From NCBI RefSeq assembly GCF_000814675.1, contig NZ_JWIG01000023.1:42632-106631 (forward strand): 64,000 bases of DNA, read 5' to 3'. Numbering within the stretch: position 1 is the stretch's first letter; every line of letters begins with the position of its first letter. The notes below the pieces were generated by a model that searched no databases, had not been told where the DNA came from, and saw nothing but the letters and a program-made list of their open reading frames with translations. Below are positions 10,057-19,656 of this stretch, piece after piece. Position numbers and translations under genes: made by a program. Source of the DNA: Pseudoalteromonas distincta (GTDB taxonomy: Bacteria > Pseudomonadota > Gammaproteobacteria > Enterobacterales > Alteromonadaceae).

Positions 10057-11163
10057 ATGCAAAAGTTAAATTGGCGACGTATCGTACTTAAAGTAGGCAG
10101 TGCATTAATTGCACCAGATCAAGATGGCTGCCGTTCGCGTTACATATTAACCATCGCACAGTTCATTGTTCGTTGTCGTGCCCGTGGAATCGAGGTGATT
10201 TTAGTATCATCGGGTTCTGTAGCGGCTGGTGCGCATTTATTCCCATCAGACAAACCACGCTCTGTGGTAATGAAAAAAGCAATGGCGGCAGCAGGTCAAA
10301 CAGAAATGATTGCCATGTGGGACCGCTTTTTTGACTTTCCATCTGCACAGCTATTATTAACGCATGGCGATTTACGAGACCGCGAGCGTTACCAGAGCAT
10401 TCGTGAAACCGTGTTCACTTTACTTGAACATGGTGTACTTCCTATCATTAATGAAAACGATGCCGTAACCACCGACGATTTACGGGTAGGAGACAACGAT
10501 AACTTATCAGCAATGGTCGCAGCAGCTGCCGATGCCGATGCTTTATTAATATTCTCAGACGTAGATGGGTTATATGATAAAAACCCTAACTTACATGACG
10601 ATGCGGTGTTACTGCCTGAAATAAAATCAATTGATGAATCTATTTATGCTATGGCAGGATGTGCTACAAGTGCGGTAGGTACTGGTGGTATGAAAACAAA
10701 AATAGAAGCGGCAGAAAAAGCAACGTCACATGGTATAGCGACTTATATTATAAATGGCTTTAAAGAAGAAACATTTACAAAACTGCTAGCTGGGGAAAAC
10801 CCAGGTAGTGTATTTTTACCGTACGAAAAACCGATGCAGGACTCTATTCATTGGATGACACATACAGCAAATGAGCAAGGTGAAGTTGTTGTTGATGGAT
10901 CATTTGATGAATCTCTTGAAGGTGAAAGTGGATGTATTCGTGGTGACGAAATCATGGAAGTTCACGGTGAATTTGCCGTGGGTGATACCATTTTAGTACG
11001 AAGTGAAGACGGTACGCGTTTAGCTAAAGCGACCGCAAATTATAGTAGCTGTTTGTTAAACTTTATTGCAGACAACGAACAGAGTGAATTCAGCGAAAAA
11101 ATGCAGGATTCAATTGGACCAGTTATATCTGAAAAACATATCGCATTATTGGAGAAGTCATGA
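10057..11163 (+). CDS. proB: glutamate 5-kinase
   Basis: ProB phosphorylates glutamate to gamma-glutamyl phosphate, the first step of proline synthesis, and is feedback-inhibited by proline in its family. The 368-residue protein has an amino-acid kinase domain (VLKVGSALI at the N terminus, SSGSVAAG, then INENDAVTTDDLRVGDND) and a C-terminal PUA domain from about residue 280. ATG 10057 gives the expected N terminus just before the kinase fold, though its ribosome site is weak. The stop overlaps the proA start as ATGA, so translation is coupled. Confidence 0.97.
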   Translation: MQKLNWRRIVLKVGSALIAPDQDGCRSRYILTIAQFIVRCRARGIEVILVSSGSVAAGAHLFPSDKPRSVVMKKAMAAAGQTEMIAMWDRFFDFPSAQLLLTHGDLRDRERYQSIRETVFTLLEHGVLPIINENDAVTTDDLRVGDNDNLSAMVAAAADADALLIFSDVDGLYDKNPNLHDDAVLLPEIKSIDESIYAMAGCATSAVGTGGMKTKIEAAEKATSHGIATYIINGFKEETFTKLLAGENPGSVFLPYEKPMQDSIHWMTHTANEQGEVVVDGSFDESLEGESGCIRGDEIMEVHGEFAVGDTILVRSEDGTRLAKATANYSSCLLNFIADNEQSEFSEKMQDSIGPVISEKHIALLEKS

Positions 11164-12407
11164 GTTTAATTACGGACATTTCACGTCAGGCAGCTAAAGC
11201 TGCACATACACTTGCTTTACTCGATACCGAGACTAAAAACCAAGTATTAGTTGAAATGGCAGCGGCACTAAGAGAGCAAAAAGCATTTATAATAAAAGAA
11301 AATGAAAGTGATTTAAGCGCAGCACGCGACAATAACTTAGCAGCCTCAATGATCGACCGCTTAACGTTAAACGATGAGCGTATTGAATCAATGGCAGAAG
11401 GTATTGAAGTAATCGTAAGCCTTGATGATCCTGTTGGTCAGCTGCGTGATATTACTGAGCGCCCAAATGGTATTAAAATTCGCAAAATGCGAGTACCTCT
11501 TGGCGTTGTATGTATGATTTACGAAGCACGTCCGAATGTGACAGCAGACGCTGGTGCACTATGTTTTAAATCAGGTAATGGCGTAATTTTACGTGGCGGC
11601 AAAGAAGCACTTAGAAGTTCACAAGCTATCGCAAGTGTAATGCACAGCGTACTTGAGAAGCACAACTTACCGGTATCACTTATTTCAGTGATTCCAGACC
11701 CAGACCGTGCGCTGTTAATGGAACTGATGCAGCAACGCGAAAGCATTGATTTAATCATTCCACGCGGCGGCGAGGGTTTAATTAACTTTGTTACTGAAAA
11801 CAGTACGATCCCAGTAATTCAGCATTACAAAGGCGTTTGTCATCTATATGTAGATAAAGATGCCGACCTAGAAATTGCGCTTAACTTACTGCTTAACGGT
11901 AAAACCCAGCGTACCGGTGTTTGTAATGCACTAGAAGGTTTAGTTGTGCATCAAGATGTGGCAGATGAGTTTTTAAATTTGTGTGCAGTTGTATTACGCC
12001 AAGAAGGTGTAAAAATAAATGCTGACAGCTTTGCAGCTAAATACTTTGATAACGCAACAGTCCTAGCTGATAACGAATTTGGTGAAGAATATCTAGACCT
12101 AGAAATCGCTATTCGCGTTGTACCAAACTTTACGGCAGCGGTTGAACACATTGCACAGTTTGGTTCAAACCATACAGAAGTAATTTGTACTAAAAATGAA
12201 GCTGCTGCAGAGTTATTCCAACGTAGTGTTGATGCTTCTGTAGTAATGGTTAACGCATCGTCTCGTTTTTCTGATGGCTCACAATTGGGCCTAGGCGCAG
12301 AGATTGGAATAGCGACATCCAAGCTACATGCATACGGTCCTATGGGCCTCGAGTCACTAACGACAGAAAAGTATTTAGTTAATGGAGTTGGCCAAGTTCG
12401 CGAGTAA
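11160..12407 (+). CDS. proA: gamma-glutamyl phosphate reductase
   Basis: ProA reduces gamma-glutamyl phosphate to glutamate semialdehyde using NADPH, the second step of proline synthesis. The 415-residue protein is an aldehyde-dehydrogenase-fold enzyme. The catalytic cysteine lies in RTGVCNALE, and MIYEARPNVT and LRGGKEALRSS are typical ProA segments. The start ATG at 11160 overlaps the proB stop by four bases. A terminator follows, so proBA is a two-gene operon. Confidence 0.97.
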   Translation: MSLITDISRQAAKAAHTLALLDTETKNQVLVEMAAALREQKAFIIKENESDLSAARDNNLAASMIDRLTLNDERIESMAEGIEVIVSLDDPVGQLRDITERPNGIKIRKMRVPLGVVCMIYEARPNVTADAGALCFKSGNGVILRGGKEALRSSQAIASVMHSVLEKHNLPVSLISVIPDPDRALLMELMQQRESIDLIIPRGGEGLINFVTENSTIPVIQHYKGVCHLYVDKDADLEIALNLLLNGKTQRTGVCNALEGLVVHQDVADEFLNLCAVVLRQEGVKINADSFAAKYFDNATVLADNEFGEEYLDLEIAIRVVPNFTAAVEHIAQFGSNHTEVICTKNEAAAELFQRSVDASVVMVNASSRFSDGSQLGLGAEIGIATSKLHAYGPMGLESLTTEKYLVNGVGQVRE

Positions 12408-12427
12408 CCGCAAAAATTAAGTCCATA

Positions 12428-12459
12428 AAAAGCCGAGCATATTCATGCTCGGCTTTTTA
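12428..12459. terminator. bidirectional terminator after proA
   Basis: The perfect stem AAAAGCCGAGCAT with ATGCTCGGCTTTT has a 4-base loop, with A and T tracts on both sides. It can serve proA and the convergent gene ending at 12480. Confidence 0.92.
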
Positions 12460-12479
12460 GTTTATAAATCACGCTACAG

Positions 12480-14687
12480 TTACTTTAACTTTTTAAACCA
12501 ATCTCTTGCAGGTTCTGGTCTATGCAAATAATAGCCTTGCAGAATAACCTCAGGATACTCCTGTAGTAAATCAAAGTGGGACTGGTTCTCTACGCCTTCA
12601 GCAACTATCTCGAGTTCAAATAAACGACCTAAGCTTACAATCATATCAATAATTAGTTTATCGTTGTTATCGGTAGGCGCCTCTAACACAAAAGAACGAT
12701 CAATTTTAAGTTCTTGTATTGGTAATTGTTTTAGGTAGGTTAAGCTCGAATATCCAGTACCAAAGTCATCAATTGATACTCTAATACCTAGTTTCTTGAG
12801 AAAGTGAACAGCTTCAATAGCTGCTTCCATATGATTAAGCAATGTACCTTCAATTATCTCAATAGTGAGTTGTTGAGGATTAATGTTATGTTGCTTTATC
12901 TGTTGGCTAATAAAGTTTAAAAAACGCGCTTCATGAAAGTGCCTGCCACTTATATTAATTGATAAGTTTAACTCAGGGTTGGTTTTACTAAGTTGCGTTA
13001 GTATTTCAAGTGCATTTGAAGTTACCCAGCAATCTAAATCATAAATTATGTCTGACTCTTCCGCTATAGATATAAACTCACCAGGGCTTATAAAGCCTTT
13101 TTGAGGGTGCTCCCATCTTAATAAAACCTCAGCGCCCTTAAGGGTTTGGTTTCGATCAAATTGGGATTGTAAATATAGCGATAGCTCATTATTAGAAATA
13201 GCTTTACGTAAATCTTGTTCTATTTCAAAACGGCGTTTTGCTTGCTCGCCAAATGAAGTATCAAAAAAGGTAACTCTATTGCCGCCTTTCTCTTTTGCTT
13301 TGTAACAGGCCGCTTCACAGTTACGAATAGTCTCAATAGCGCTTTCCCATTGATCTTCTCGTGGAAAAATATACGTACCAATACTGACCGTTAAGCTAAC
13401 CTCTTGCTCATCCACTTTAAATGGATGGTTTATACCTATAAGTAGCTCTTGGGCTTTATTTTCAGCCATAGCTTGAGCTCTAATCCTGCCAACGCCTTTT
13501 TCAACTGTACATAGTACTGCAAATTCATCACTACCTAAGCGAGCAATAACATCTTTTTTATTCACGTGAGTATGGATTCGTTTAGTTAATTCTTTAAGGA
13601 TACTGTCGCCAGCGAGTAGGCCTAATCCATCATTTATTGAGTGGAAGCTGTCTATGTCAATAATATAAATATAGGCATAACTATTTTCGGTACTGCAAAC
13701 CTGAAGTTGCTGCTCTAACTGTTTTAAAAAACCATTTCGGTTTGGTAAACCTGTAAGTTCATCATGCCATGTTAGGTAGTCAATTCTTTCTTGGGTTACT
13801 TTAACATTCGAAATATCACTAAATACACCAATATAGTGCACGTTAGTATCTTGATCGCCTTTAACCATACTGAGAGTTAGTAGCTCTGGATAAAGTTCGC
13901 CATTTTTTCGTCTGGTTACAAGCTCACCACTCCAATAGCCTGCTTGATTCGCATGTTCCCAGACTTGGTCAAAGCTAATACTAGGATGGTTATTTTGTTT
14001 AATATCGTGCAACTGCATTTGCAGTGAGTCTGATTCACAGTAACCGGTTATACGGCAAAATGAAGGGTTTACGGCTATAATTTTGCCATTACTATCGGTA
14101 ATAACAACACCATCGGCGGTTCCCGTTAGGGCTTGGTAAAATAACTTTTGTTTTGATGAGAGTTCTTTTAGCTCTTCTTCACGCTGGCTTAGCTCTTGTA
14201 TTAGCGATTCTATTTCGAGTAGCTTGTCGTGCAGATCAAAGTTTTTTTCTATTAACCTGTCTAGCATGCCTTGCGCTGTAATGTGTGTACGTATACGCGC
14301 TCTAACTAGAGCTAGTTTATAAGGCTTATGTATGTAATCAATTGCGCCCATAGCAAAGCCTTTTTCTTCAGACTCTTCTTCTGTAAGCGCTGTTACAAAT
14401 ATGACAGGGATCCCTTTGGTATTTTGTTTCGCTTTGAGTATATTACATACTTCGTAGCCGTCCATGCCGGGCATCATTATGTCTAATAAAATCAAGTCAG
14501 GCCGAGTTGACTCAACAAATACTAATGCTTGTTCGCCACTAGTAGAAATACGTACATCGTAGTCAGTTAAAAGTCCTTCAACTAATACGTGTAAATTACT
14601 AGGTTCGTCATCAACAATAAGAATTAAAGGTTTATGCTTTTTCTCTGTAGTTAATCCATTACTGTTTGCGAGATAATTTGAATGCAC
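12480..14687 (-). CDS. response regulator REC-PAS-GGDEF-EAL (c-di-GMP turnover)
   Basis: This cytoplasmic 735-residue regulator has a receiver domain (about 20-135, phosphoacceptor D69, acidic pair D26/D27, K121), a coiled coil (about 145-180), a PAS domain (about 183-295), a GGDEF domain (about 305-475) and an EAL domain (about 485-735). The GGDEF signature is GSDEF (385-389) and no RxxD inhibitory site precedes it. The EAL signature is EVL (520-522), and DDFGTG (640-645), K661 and AEGVE are kept. The phosphodiesterase half therefore looks intact and the cyclase half altered but possibly active. It follows a hybrid kinase ending in an Hpt domain, the likely phosphate donor. It is last in the cassette, 59 bases after the kinase gene. 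Confidence 0.92.
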   Translation of the reverse strand: MHSNYLANSNGLTTEKKHKPLILIVDDEPSNLHVLVEGLLTDYDVRISTSGEQALVFVESTRPDLILLDIMMPGMDGYEVCNILKAKQNTKGIPVIFVTALTEEESEEKGFAMGAIDYIHKPYKLALVRARIRTHITAQGMLDRLIEKNFDLHDKLLEIESLIQELSQREEELKELSSKQKLFYQALTGTADGVVITDSNGKIIAVNPSFCRITGYCESDSLQMQLHDIKQNNHPSISFDQVWEHANQAGYWSGELVTRRKNGELYPELLTLSMVKGDQDTNVHYIGVFSDISNVKVTQERIDYLTWHDELTGLPNRNGFLKQLEQQLQVCSTENSYAYIYIIDIDSFHSINDGLGLLAGDSILKELTKRIHTHVNKKDVIARLGSDEFAVLCTVEKGVGRIRAQAMAENKAQELLIGINHPFKVDEQEVSLTVSIGTYIFPREDQWESAIETIRNCEAACYKAKEKGGNRVTFFDTSFGEQAKRRFEIEQDLRKAISNNELSLYLQSQFDRNQTLKGAEVLLRWEHPQKGFISPGEFISIAEESDIIYDLDCWVTSNALEILTQLSKTNPELNLSINISGRHFHEARFLNFISQQIKQHNINPQQLTIEIIEGTLLNHMEAAIEAVHFLKKLGIRVSIDDFGTGYSSLTYLKQLPIQELKIDRSFVLEAPTDNNDKLIIDMIVSLGRLFELEIVAEGVENQSHFDLLQEYPEVILQGYYLHRPEPARDWFKKLK

Positions 14688-14746
14688 TATCTATCCTTCT
14701 TTGCGTTCTTTGCAATATTAAATCTAGTTCAGGTTAGTGGTTATGC

Positions 14747-17700
14747 CTAATTTTTATTATCGTTTCTATATTTATCAATCAGCTCTATTACTAGCGCGTA
14801 GTTAAAATGATCAATTGCTTCTTTGAGCTTAAATAGAGAGTGGCCTCTCTCATATTGATTCATTTCTAGCTGTCTAACCAAACTGCTAGGTACGGGGCGA
14901 GCCGTTAGTGCTAATGAGTATATATTATCGATAACCGAGTCTTCGTTTTCTAGTTGATGTAGCTGTATATGTTCTTTTTTAAAGTTATCAGCTATCAAAA
15001 ATTGTTTTACGGCAACAAGTGTAAGTGTTAATTGTTCGTTAAAATGAGATAAGTTAATACTTTTATTATCTATTAAGCTTTTCTCAACACTTTGCGCGCT
15101 TTGTTGTAGTAGCTCCAAGCCTAATGTGCCGGTCAGCCCTTTGAGTGTGTGTACTAGTCGAATTAAGCCTTCTAACTCTCCATTTTTGATTAATATATCA
15201 GCTTTAATCGAAAAGTCATTGTAATCGTTTACAAACTGTGTAAATAATTTGCTTAACAATTCGTCATTGTTTTCTAGGTTTTCCTTTGCTAAAGGCCGAT
15301 TTATAGTGCTCAGAGGTTCACTACTTTGCAGATGCTTTTCTATACTTTCGTAAAGTGCATCAAAAATAATCGGTTTTACTAAGAAACCATCCATACCCGC
15401 TCTAAACGCTGCTTTTTTATCATTAGGATCTGCGGCTGCCGTAATGGCAATTATGGGAGTTTTATAGCCTCGCTCTCTTAATATGTTTGTTGCTTCAAGC
15501 CCATCCATAACTGGCATTTGAACATCCATAAAAATAATATCGATGTCATTTGTCTCTACTTTATCTAATGCATCATGTCCATTATCAGCAATGATCACGG
15601 TCATATCTAATCTGGCTAAAAGAGCGGAAGCTATTTCTTGATTAATTTTATTGTCGTCAACAACTAATGCATTAAAATCTGAGAATTTAGGATGGGGCTT
15701 TAATTGCTTTTCTTTAAAATTATTTGGTGCGAGTGCTCTTAAAATTTCTACTTCACTATTTTTATTACCAATAATTATAATGTTTATATTTTCATTTTTT
15801 GCAATTGGTTCTGGAGACTCTTCATCGGTAATTAATAAAATAAGTGTCAATTTTTCATTACCGTTTTTATTTTGAGCATACAGTTGTTGTAAAATAAAGT
15901 TATCGTTGAGCTCTTTTTTTTCTACCGACAATATTACAATACTAAATGGGCTACTAGGCTGAGACATTTTTGCAATGGCTCTTAATGGTTCTTTTGTTGT
16001 TTCTGTCGTTATGTCTATACCACTTAGCAAGTCCATTAATTTTTTAATTTGCTCATTATCGGGGCTAATTAATAAGGCGTGTTTTTTAAGCTTTTGTTGC
16101 TCAGATAAAGTAAAGGGTAGAGTAAAGAAAAACTCGCTACCTTGATTAATCGTGCTCCTTACTTGTATATCTCCGCCTAGCAATTTAGTTAATTGTTTGC
16201 TTATAGTGAGTCCTAAACCGGTCCCACCATACTTTCTTGTTGTGCTTGAGTCGCCTTGCGAGAAAGACTGGAATATAATTTTTGATTGCTCTTCAGTCAT
16301 CCCAATACCCGTGTCTTTTATACTAAAGCGAAGGTTTATTGTTTTTTCGTGTTGAGATGTCGCTTCTATAATTAATGATATTTCACCATGCTCAGTAAAC
16401 TTAATTGCGTTACCTACACAGTTATTTATTATTTGGCTTAAGTGCATTGGGTCGCCAATAAGTTCAAGTCCTGCATCAACGTGTAAAGTAAAATTTAGTA
16501 GCAAGCCTTTTTGCTTGGCATTTGTTGAGAATAAATTTTGAACGTTAGAAACAATAGTATGTAAGGTAAAAGGGATTTGCTCTAACTGGACTTTTTCCGA
16601 TTCTAGTTTAGAAAAATCCAGAATATTATTTAAAATCTGCAACAAATTTTGAGCACTTGAAAAAGCTTTATCTGCATAATGTTTTTGCCTTGAGGGAAGC
16701 TCACTGCTTTGTAAAAGCTGCAACATACCTAATATGCCATTCATTGGAGTGCGAAGTTCATGACTCATATTGGCTACAAAATCTATTTTTGTTTTATTGG
16801 CTTTATCGGTTTGCTCCATAGCGCTCGTCAAGTCGGCATTCATTGCTTCCATTTGGGAATTTAATACGCGGGTTTCATTGAGTAGCTCTTTGGTTTGCTT
16901 ATTTTTTAAATATAAAGCGTTGGCTGCTTTTATTACCGATGCTATTTCAGTTTGATTTTGGCTGGTATTTGAAATAATTACTGGCTTTTCGCTATTCATA
17001 TCTTTAAGTAATAAAGTGAGCTGGGTAATCGGTTTTATAACCGATCTAAAAATAAAATAGCTTAATAATAAAATGATTAACATAATTAAAACGGCAAATA
17101 TATTTGCCTGTTCTGTATTTTTTGTTAAGTGGCTACTTAGTAGCTCTTCTGTTTCGGTTAGTTTATTTTTTTCTATATTTTTAATTTCATTAGTTAAATA
17201 CAGCAATTCGTTTTCTATGCCTGTTAGCACTACATTTACAGAAAAAGTGTAGCTGCGGGTAAGCAATACAAGTTTGTTATAAGCTTGTTTTAAGCTTATT
17301 GCTTTATTGGAGAGGGACTCATTTATTACAGACGTACTCGTTAGTTTTTTATGTAAGTAATCTAGGTTTTGTTTTACATTTTGCGCTTCATCAAAGTTAG
17401 GCTTATAAAGGTAGCTTACAGCAGCGTGCTTTAAATTACTTATTGTGAGTAAAACATCGTTAAAAATAACTTTATTGTCATTGTTTGAAGACTCTTCTAA
17501 ATCAATAATTGTTACTTGTAAGTCATCAATAGGTTTTTTGAACTGAGTGGTGTAAAGGTGTTCGCGTTTTTGTCTGTTTATGACAACTTGGCCAAATGTA
17601 TCTTGGTAATTATTTAAATATTCGCCAAGGCGTATTAGTGAATTTTGATACTCAGGGGTCAGGTTTAGAGTGTTTGTTTTTAGCTGCTCAAGATTTAAGT

Positions 17701-17965
17701 TTGCCTTATTTAAATAAAAATTAAATTTGGTAATCGTATTTTCATTAGCATTGTCAATAAATGAGACAGCATGGGCTTGCAGGGAGATAATATCGTTTTC
17801 TAAGTTAGTTACAGCTTCACTTTGAATAAGTGCGTTATGCTGCGATTTTTGCAAGTTAAGTAAAGACGTTTGCGAATAGTTAAACAAATAGCTCTGTAAA
17901 AGAAGTAATCCAATCAGCGAACACAGAGCTAATATTATTTTTGATTTAATTGAGTTTATTATCAT
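14747..17965 (-). CDS. hybrid sensor histidine kinase with REC and Hpt domains
   Basis: This inner-membrane phosphorelay kinase has 1072 residues. Transmembrane segments lie at about 7-29 and 287-308, around a large helical periplasmic sensor region. A HAMP-like linker follows, then the HisKA box with H402 (SHELRTP), an ATPase domain with DTGIGM and GGTGLGL (about 505-615), a degenerate receiver-like stretch (about 628-745), a full receiver with D814 (FMDVQMPVMDG) and K864, and an Hpt domain with H939 (VHTLKG). The layout resembles TorS/LuxQ-type kinases. Its start overlaps the stop of the upstream binding-protein gene as TAATG. I infer that the binding protein is its periplasmic input and the REC-GGDEF-EAL protein its target. 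Confidence 0.93.
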   Translation of the reverse strand: MIINSIKSKIILALCSLIGLLLLQSYLFNYSQTSLLNLQKSQHNALIQSEAVTNLENDIISLQAHAVSFIDNANENTITKFNFYLNKANLNLEQLKTNTLNLTPEYQNSLIRLGEYLNNYQDTFGQVVINRQKREHLYTTQFKKPIDDLQVTIIDLEESSNNDNKVIFNDVLLTISNLKHAAVSYLYKPNFDEAQNVKQNLDYLHKKLTSTSVINESLSNKAISLKQAYNKLVLLTRSYTFSVNVVLTGIENELLYLTNEIKNIEKNKLTETEELLSSHLTKNTEQANIFAVLIMLIILLLSYFIFRSVIKPITQLTLLLKDMNSEKPVIISNTSQNQTEIASVIKAANALYLKNKQTKELLNETRVLNSQMEAMNADLTSAMEQTDKANKTKIDFVANMSHELRTPMNGILGMLQLLQSSELPSRQKHYADKAFSSAQNLLQILNNILDFSKLESEKVQLEQIPFTLHTIVSNVQNLFSTNAKQKGLLLNFTLHVDAGLELIGDPMHLSQIINNCVGNAIKFTEHGEISLIIEATSQHEKTINLRFSIKDTGIGMTEEQSKIIFQSFSQGDSSTTRKYGGTGLGLTISKQLTKLLGGDIQVRSTINQGSEFFFTLPFTLSEQQKLKKHALLISPDNEQIKKLMDLLSGIDITTETTKEPLRAIAKMSQPSSPFSIVILSVEKKELNDNFILQQLYAQNKNGNEKLTLILLITDEESPEPIAKNENINIIIIGNKNSEVEILRALAPNNFKEKQLKPHPKFSDFNALVVDDNKINQEIASALLARLDMTVIIADNGHDALDKVETNDIDIIFMDVQMPVMDGLEATNILRERGYKTPIIAITAAADPNDKKAAFRAGMDGFLVKPIIFDALYESIEKHLQSSEPLSTINRPLAKENLENNDELLSKLFTQFVNDYNDFSIKADILIKNGELEGLIRLVHTLKGLTGTLGLELLQQSAQSVEKSLIDNKSINLSHFNEQLTLTLVAVKQFLIADNFKKEHIQLHQLENEDSVIDNIYSLALTARPVPSSLVRQLEMNQYERGHSLFKLKEAIDHFNYALVIELIDKYRNDNKN

Positions 17966-19227
17966 TATCGGCTAATCAACTCATACCATTTTTGCAGGCT
18001 GTAGTCATAGGTTGGCATAACTGTATTCCACACTGCTACATTACTAAAGCGCTTATGGTAACTACCGCCATTACGTTGCCCACCTGCTTTTACTGCTACA
18101 TCGCCATTGGTATTTAATAAATCTATGTTTGTTGCTTTTCCACCGTACCAGTAATCCCATTCCGGCGGAGATAGGAGTAGTTTAGAGCGCTGCGGGTTAC
18201 TAATGTAATAACCTTGGCGAGCAATAAATGCACCAGGCCAGCCTGAAAGCCACCAATTCATATAATCGTACGCAGCATCTTTTGCGCTACTTTGTATTTG
18301 TGACGATAAACACATAACACCATGCCAGCCTCGGTAGCCTTCTTTTGGCGCGGCAAATCGTACATTAATATTTTGGCTGTTTAATGCAGAAACTGCAGGC
18401 GAAAACATACTTTCTATGTGGGCTCGTTTACTTTTCATAAATTCAATCGACTCAGGAACCGAGTTCCAATAGCCACTAAAGTGACCTTGGCGTTTAAAAT
18501 CGAGTAATATACTAAACAATCTATCAAGTTCTGAACGGGTCATTGCACCTATATCGTTAAACTTTATAAGCCCTTTACTTTGTGCTGCTAGGGCTAGGTC
18601 AAATAATCCAATGGTAGGCGCATTTACAATAGCTACTTTACCTCTGTTCTCGTCATTAAGCAGCCAACTCCAGCTTTCTGTTTCGTATGCTATACCGGGC
18701 TTAATAAAGTCGGTGTTGTAACCAAAAGAGTCAACATTATGCACATAAGGTAAAAAGCTAAGATGATCGCTTTCTTGTGCGCTTAATGTGCCATCGGGTT
18801 GAACATTTAATAATTTATAGGGGGCATCACCTGCACCAATACTTGCAGTTTCGGTTAGTTTTCCCGTTTTAGTAAGTGGATTTATCTCGTTAAAGTAGGT
18901 GAGTCGTTTTTTTTCTATTGGCTGAATGGAACCTGCATCCCAAAGCACATTAATGCTGTCTGACCATTGTTCGTATAAATCAAAGGAGCTAGGGTCCATT
19001 GATGCCTTTTGCAAAACAGCAGCGCTGCCTGCGGGAGTAAATTCTATATTAATACCCAAGTCACTCATCGCTTGCTTGCGGATAGCCTCTTGGAGTGTTA
19101 CATGCGTACCAAGCACTCTTAATGTGACTTTTTTTCGGGCAAAAACATAAGGCGCATGTGTTATTGCACCAGCTGTTAAACCTATTGCAGCTAGCTTTTT
19201 TAGCGTTGAACGCTTAGGGTTGTCCAT
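17965..19227 (-). CDS. periplasmic solute-binding protein, PotD-like, orphan of any transporter
   Basis: The 420-residue protein resembles family 1/8 extracellular binding proteins (spermidine/putrescine, iron). The N terminus PKRSTLKKLAAIG with a following Ala/Gly-rich stretch and HAPYVFA looks like a Tat-type signal with KR in place of RR. Segments such as VHNVDSFGYNTDFI, YDYMNWWLSG and QRNGGSYHKRF fit a two-lobed ligand-binding fold. No permease or ATPase gene is nearby. It overlaps the histidine kinase gene by one base, so it probably works as a ligand-sensing partner and not in uptake. The ligand is unknown. The PotD likeness allows a polyamine, but this is a guess. Confidence 0.85.
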   Translation of the reverse strand: MDNPKRSTLKKLAAIGLTAGAITHAPYVFARKKVTLRVLGTHVTLQEAIRKQAMSDLGINIEFTPAGSAAVLQKASMDPSSFDLYEQWSDSINVLWDAGSIQPIEKKRLTYFNEINPLTKTGKLTETASIGAGDAPYKLLNVQPDGTLSAQESDHLSFLPYVHNVDSFGYNTDFIKPGIAYETESWSWLLNDENRGKVAIVNAPTIGLFDLALAAQSKGLIKFNDIGAMTRSELDRLFSILLDFKRQGHFSGYWNSVPESIEFMKSKRAHIESMFSPAVSALNSQNINVRFAAPKEGYRGWHGVMCLSSQIQSSAKDAAYDYMNWWLSGWPGAFIARQGYYISNPQRSKLLLSPPEWDYWYGGKATNIDLLNTNGDVAVKAGGQRNGGSYHKRFSNVAVWNTVMPTYDYSLQKWYELISR

Positions 19228-19370
19228 GTTAAGCCTAAAGTACTAATATATGACATTATGTATAGCTAAGAACTTGTAAAGACACAAGTTGAATGGATAG
19301 ATTTAAAATTATATAGAATGAAAAATTAGAATATTAGGGTGTCAAAAAATAATAAAAACAATGGAAAAAT

Positions 19371-19390
19371 AGAAGAGTAGAAGAGTAGAA
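19371..19390. repeat. short tandem repeat agaagagt x2
   Basis: Two exact 8-base copies with a partial third sit in the AT-rich gap between the tRNA and the binding-protein gene. No function is apparent. Confidence 0.5.
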
Positions 19391-19414
19391 CGAATTTGAA
19401 AAGGAGTAGGAAAG

Positions 19415-19490
19415 TGGTGGAGCTAAGCAGGATCGAACTGCTGACCTCCTGCGTGCAAGGCAGGCGCTCTCCCAGCTGAGCTATAGCCCC
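19415..19490 (-). tRNA. tRNA-Ala (anticodon UGC)
   Basis: Read on the minus strand, the 76 bases fold as a full cloverleaf. The acceptor GGGGCTA pairs with TAGCTCC and includes the G3-U70 wobble that marks tRNA-Ala. The D stem is GCTC/GAGC, the anticodon stem CCTGC/GCAGG with loop CTTGCAC (anticodon TGC), and the T arm has TTCGATC. The discriminator base is A and CCA is encoded. It stands alone here, not between 16S and 23S rRNA genes where tRNA-Ala(UGC) often lies in this class. No obvious terminator follows. Confidence 0.97.
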
Positions 19491-19500
19491 ACATTCCTAA

Positions 19501-19538
19501 GTTACATATAATGTAACTGCTTGACTGCTGAGTTCCAA
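19501..19538 (-). promoter_or_regulatory. candidate tRNA-Ala promoter with overlapping palindrome
   Basis: On the minus strand, TTGGAA (19533-19538) and TACATT (19510-19515) are separated by 17 bases and lie about 20 bases before the tRNA. A perfect inverted repeat GTTACAT-ATA-ATGTAAC (19501-19517) covers the -10 and the expected start. This may be an operator or simply an AT-rich melting region. Confidence 0.45.
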
Positions 19539-19656
19539 GCGGGACGAACTTTAAGTTTTTTTATAAATTTGGTCAAGTATTTTTTCGTAAATTTTCACTG
19601 TTTACGTCAATTTTTGTTAGACTCGGCTTAATTCAAAACTAAAACGATAAAAAACA

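Noticed and set aside
11951..12322. Minus-strand frame of 123 codons inside proA
   Set aside because: Antisense shadow of proA, with no independent support.
19371..19390. Tandem agaagagt units as the start of a CRISPR or satellite array
   Set aside because: Only two copies with no spacers. No CRISPR array or cas gene is visible anywhere in the window.
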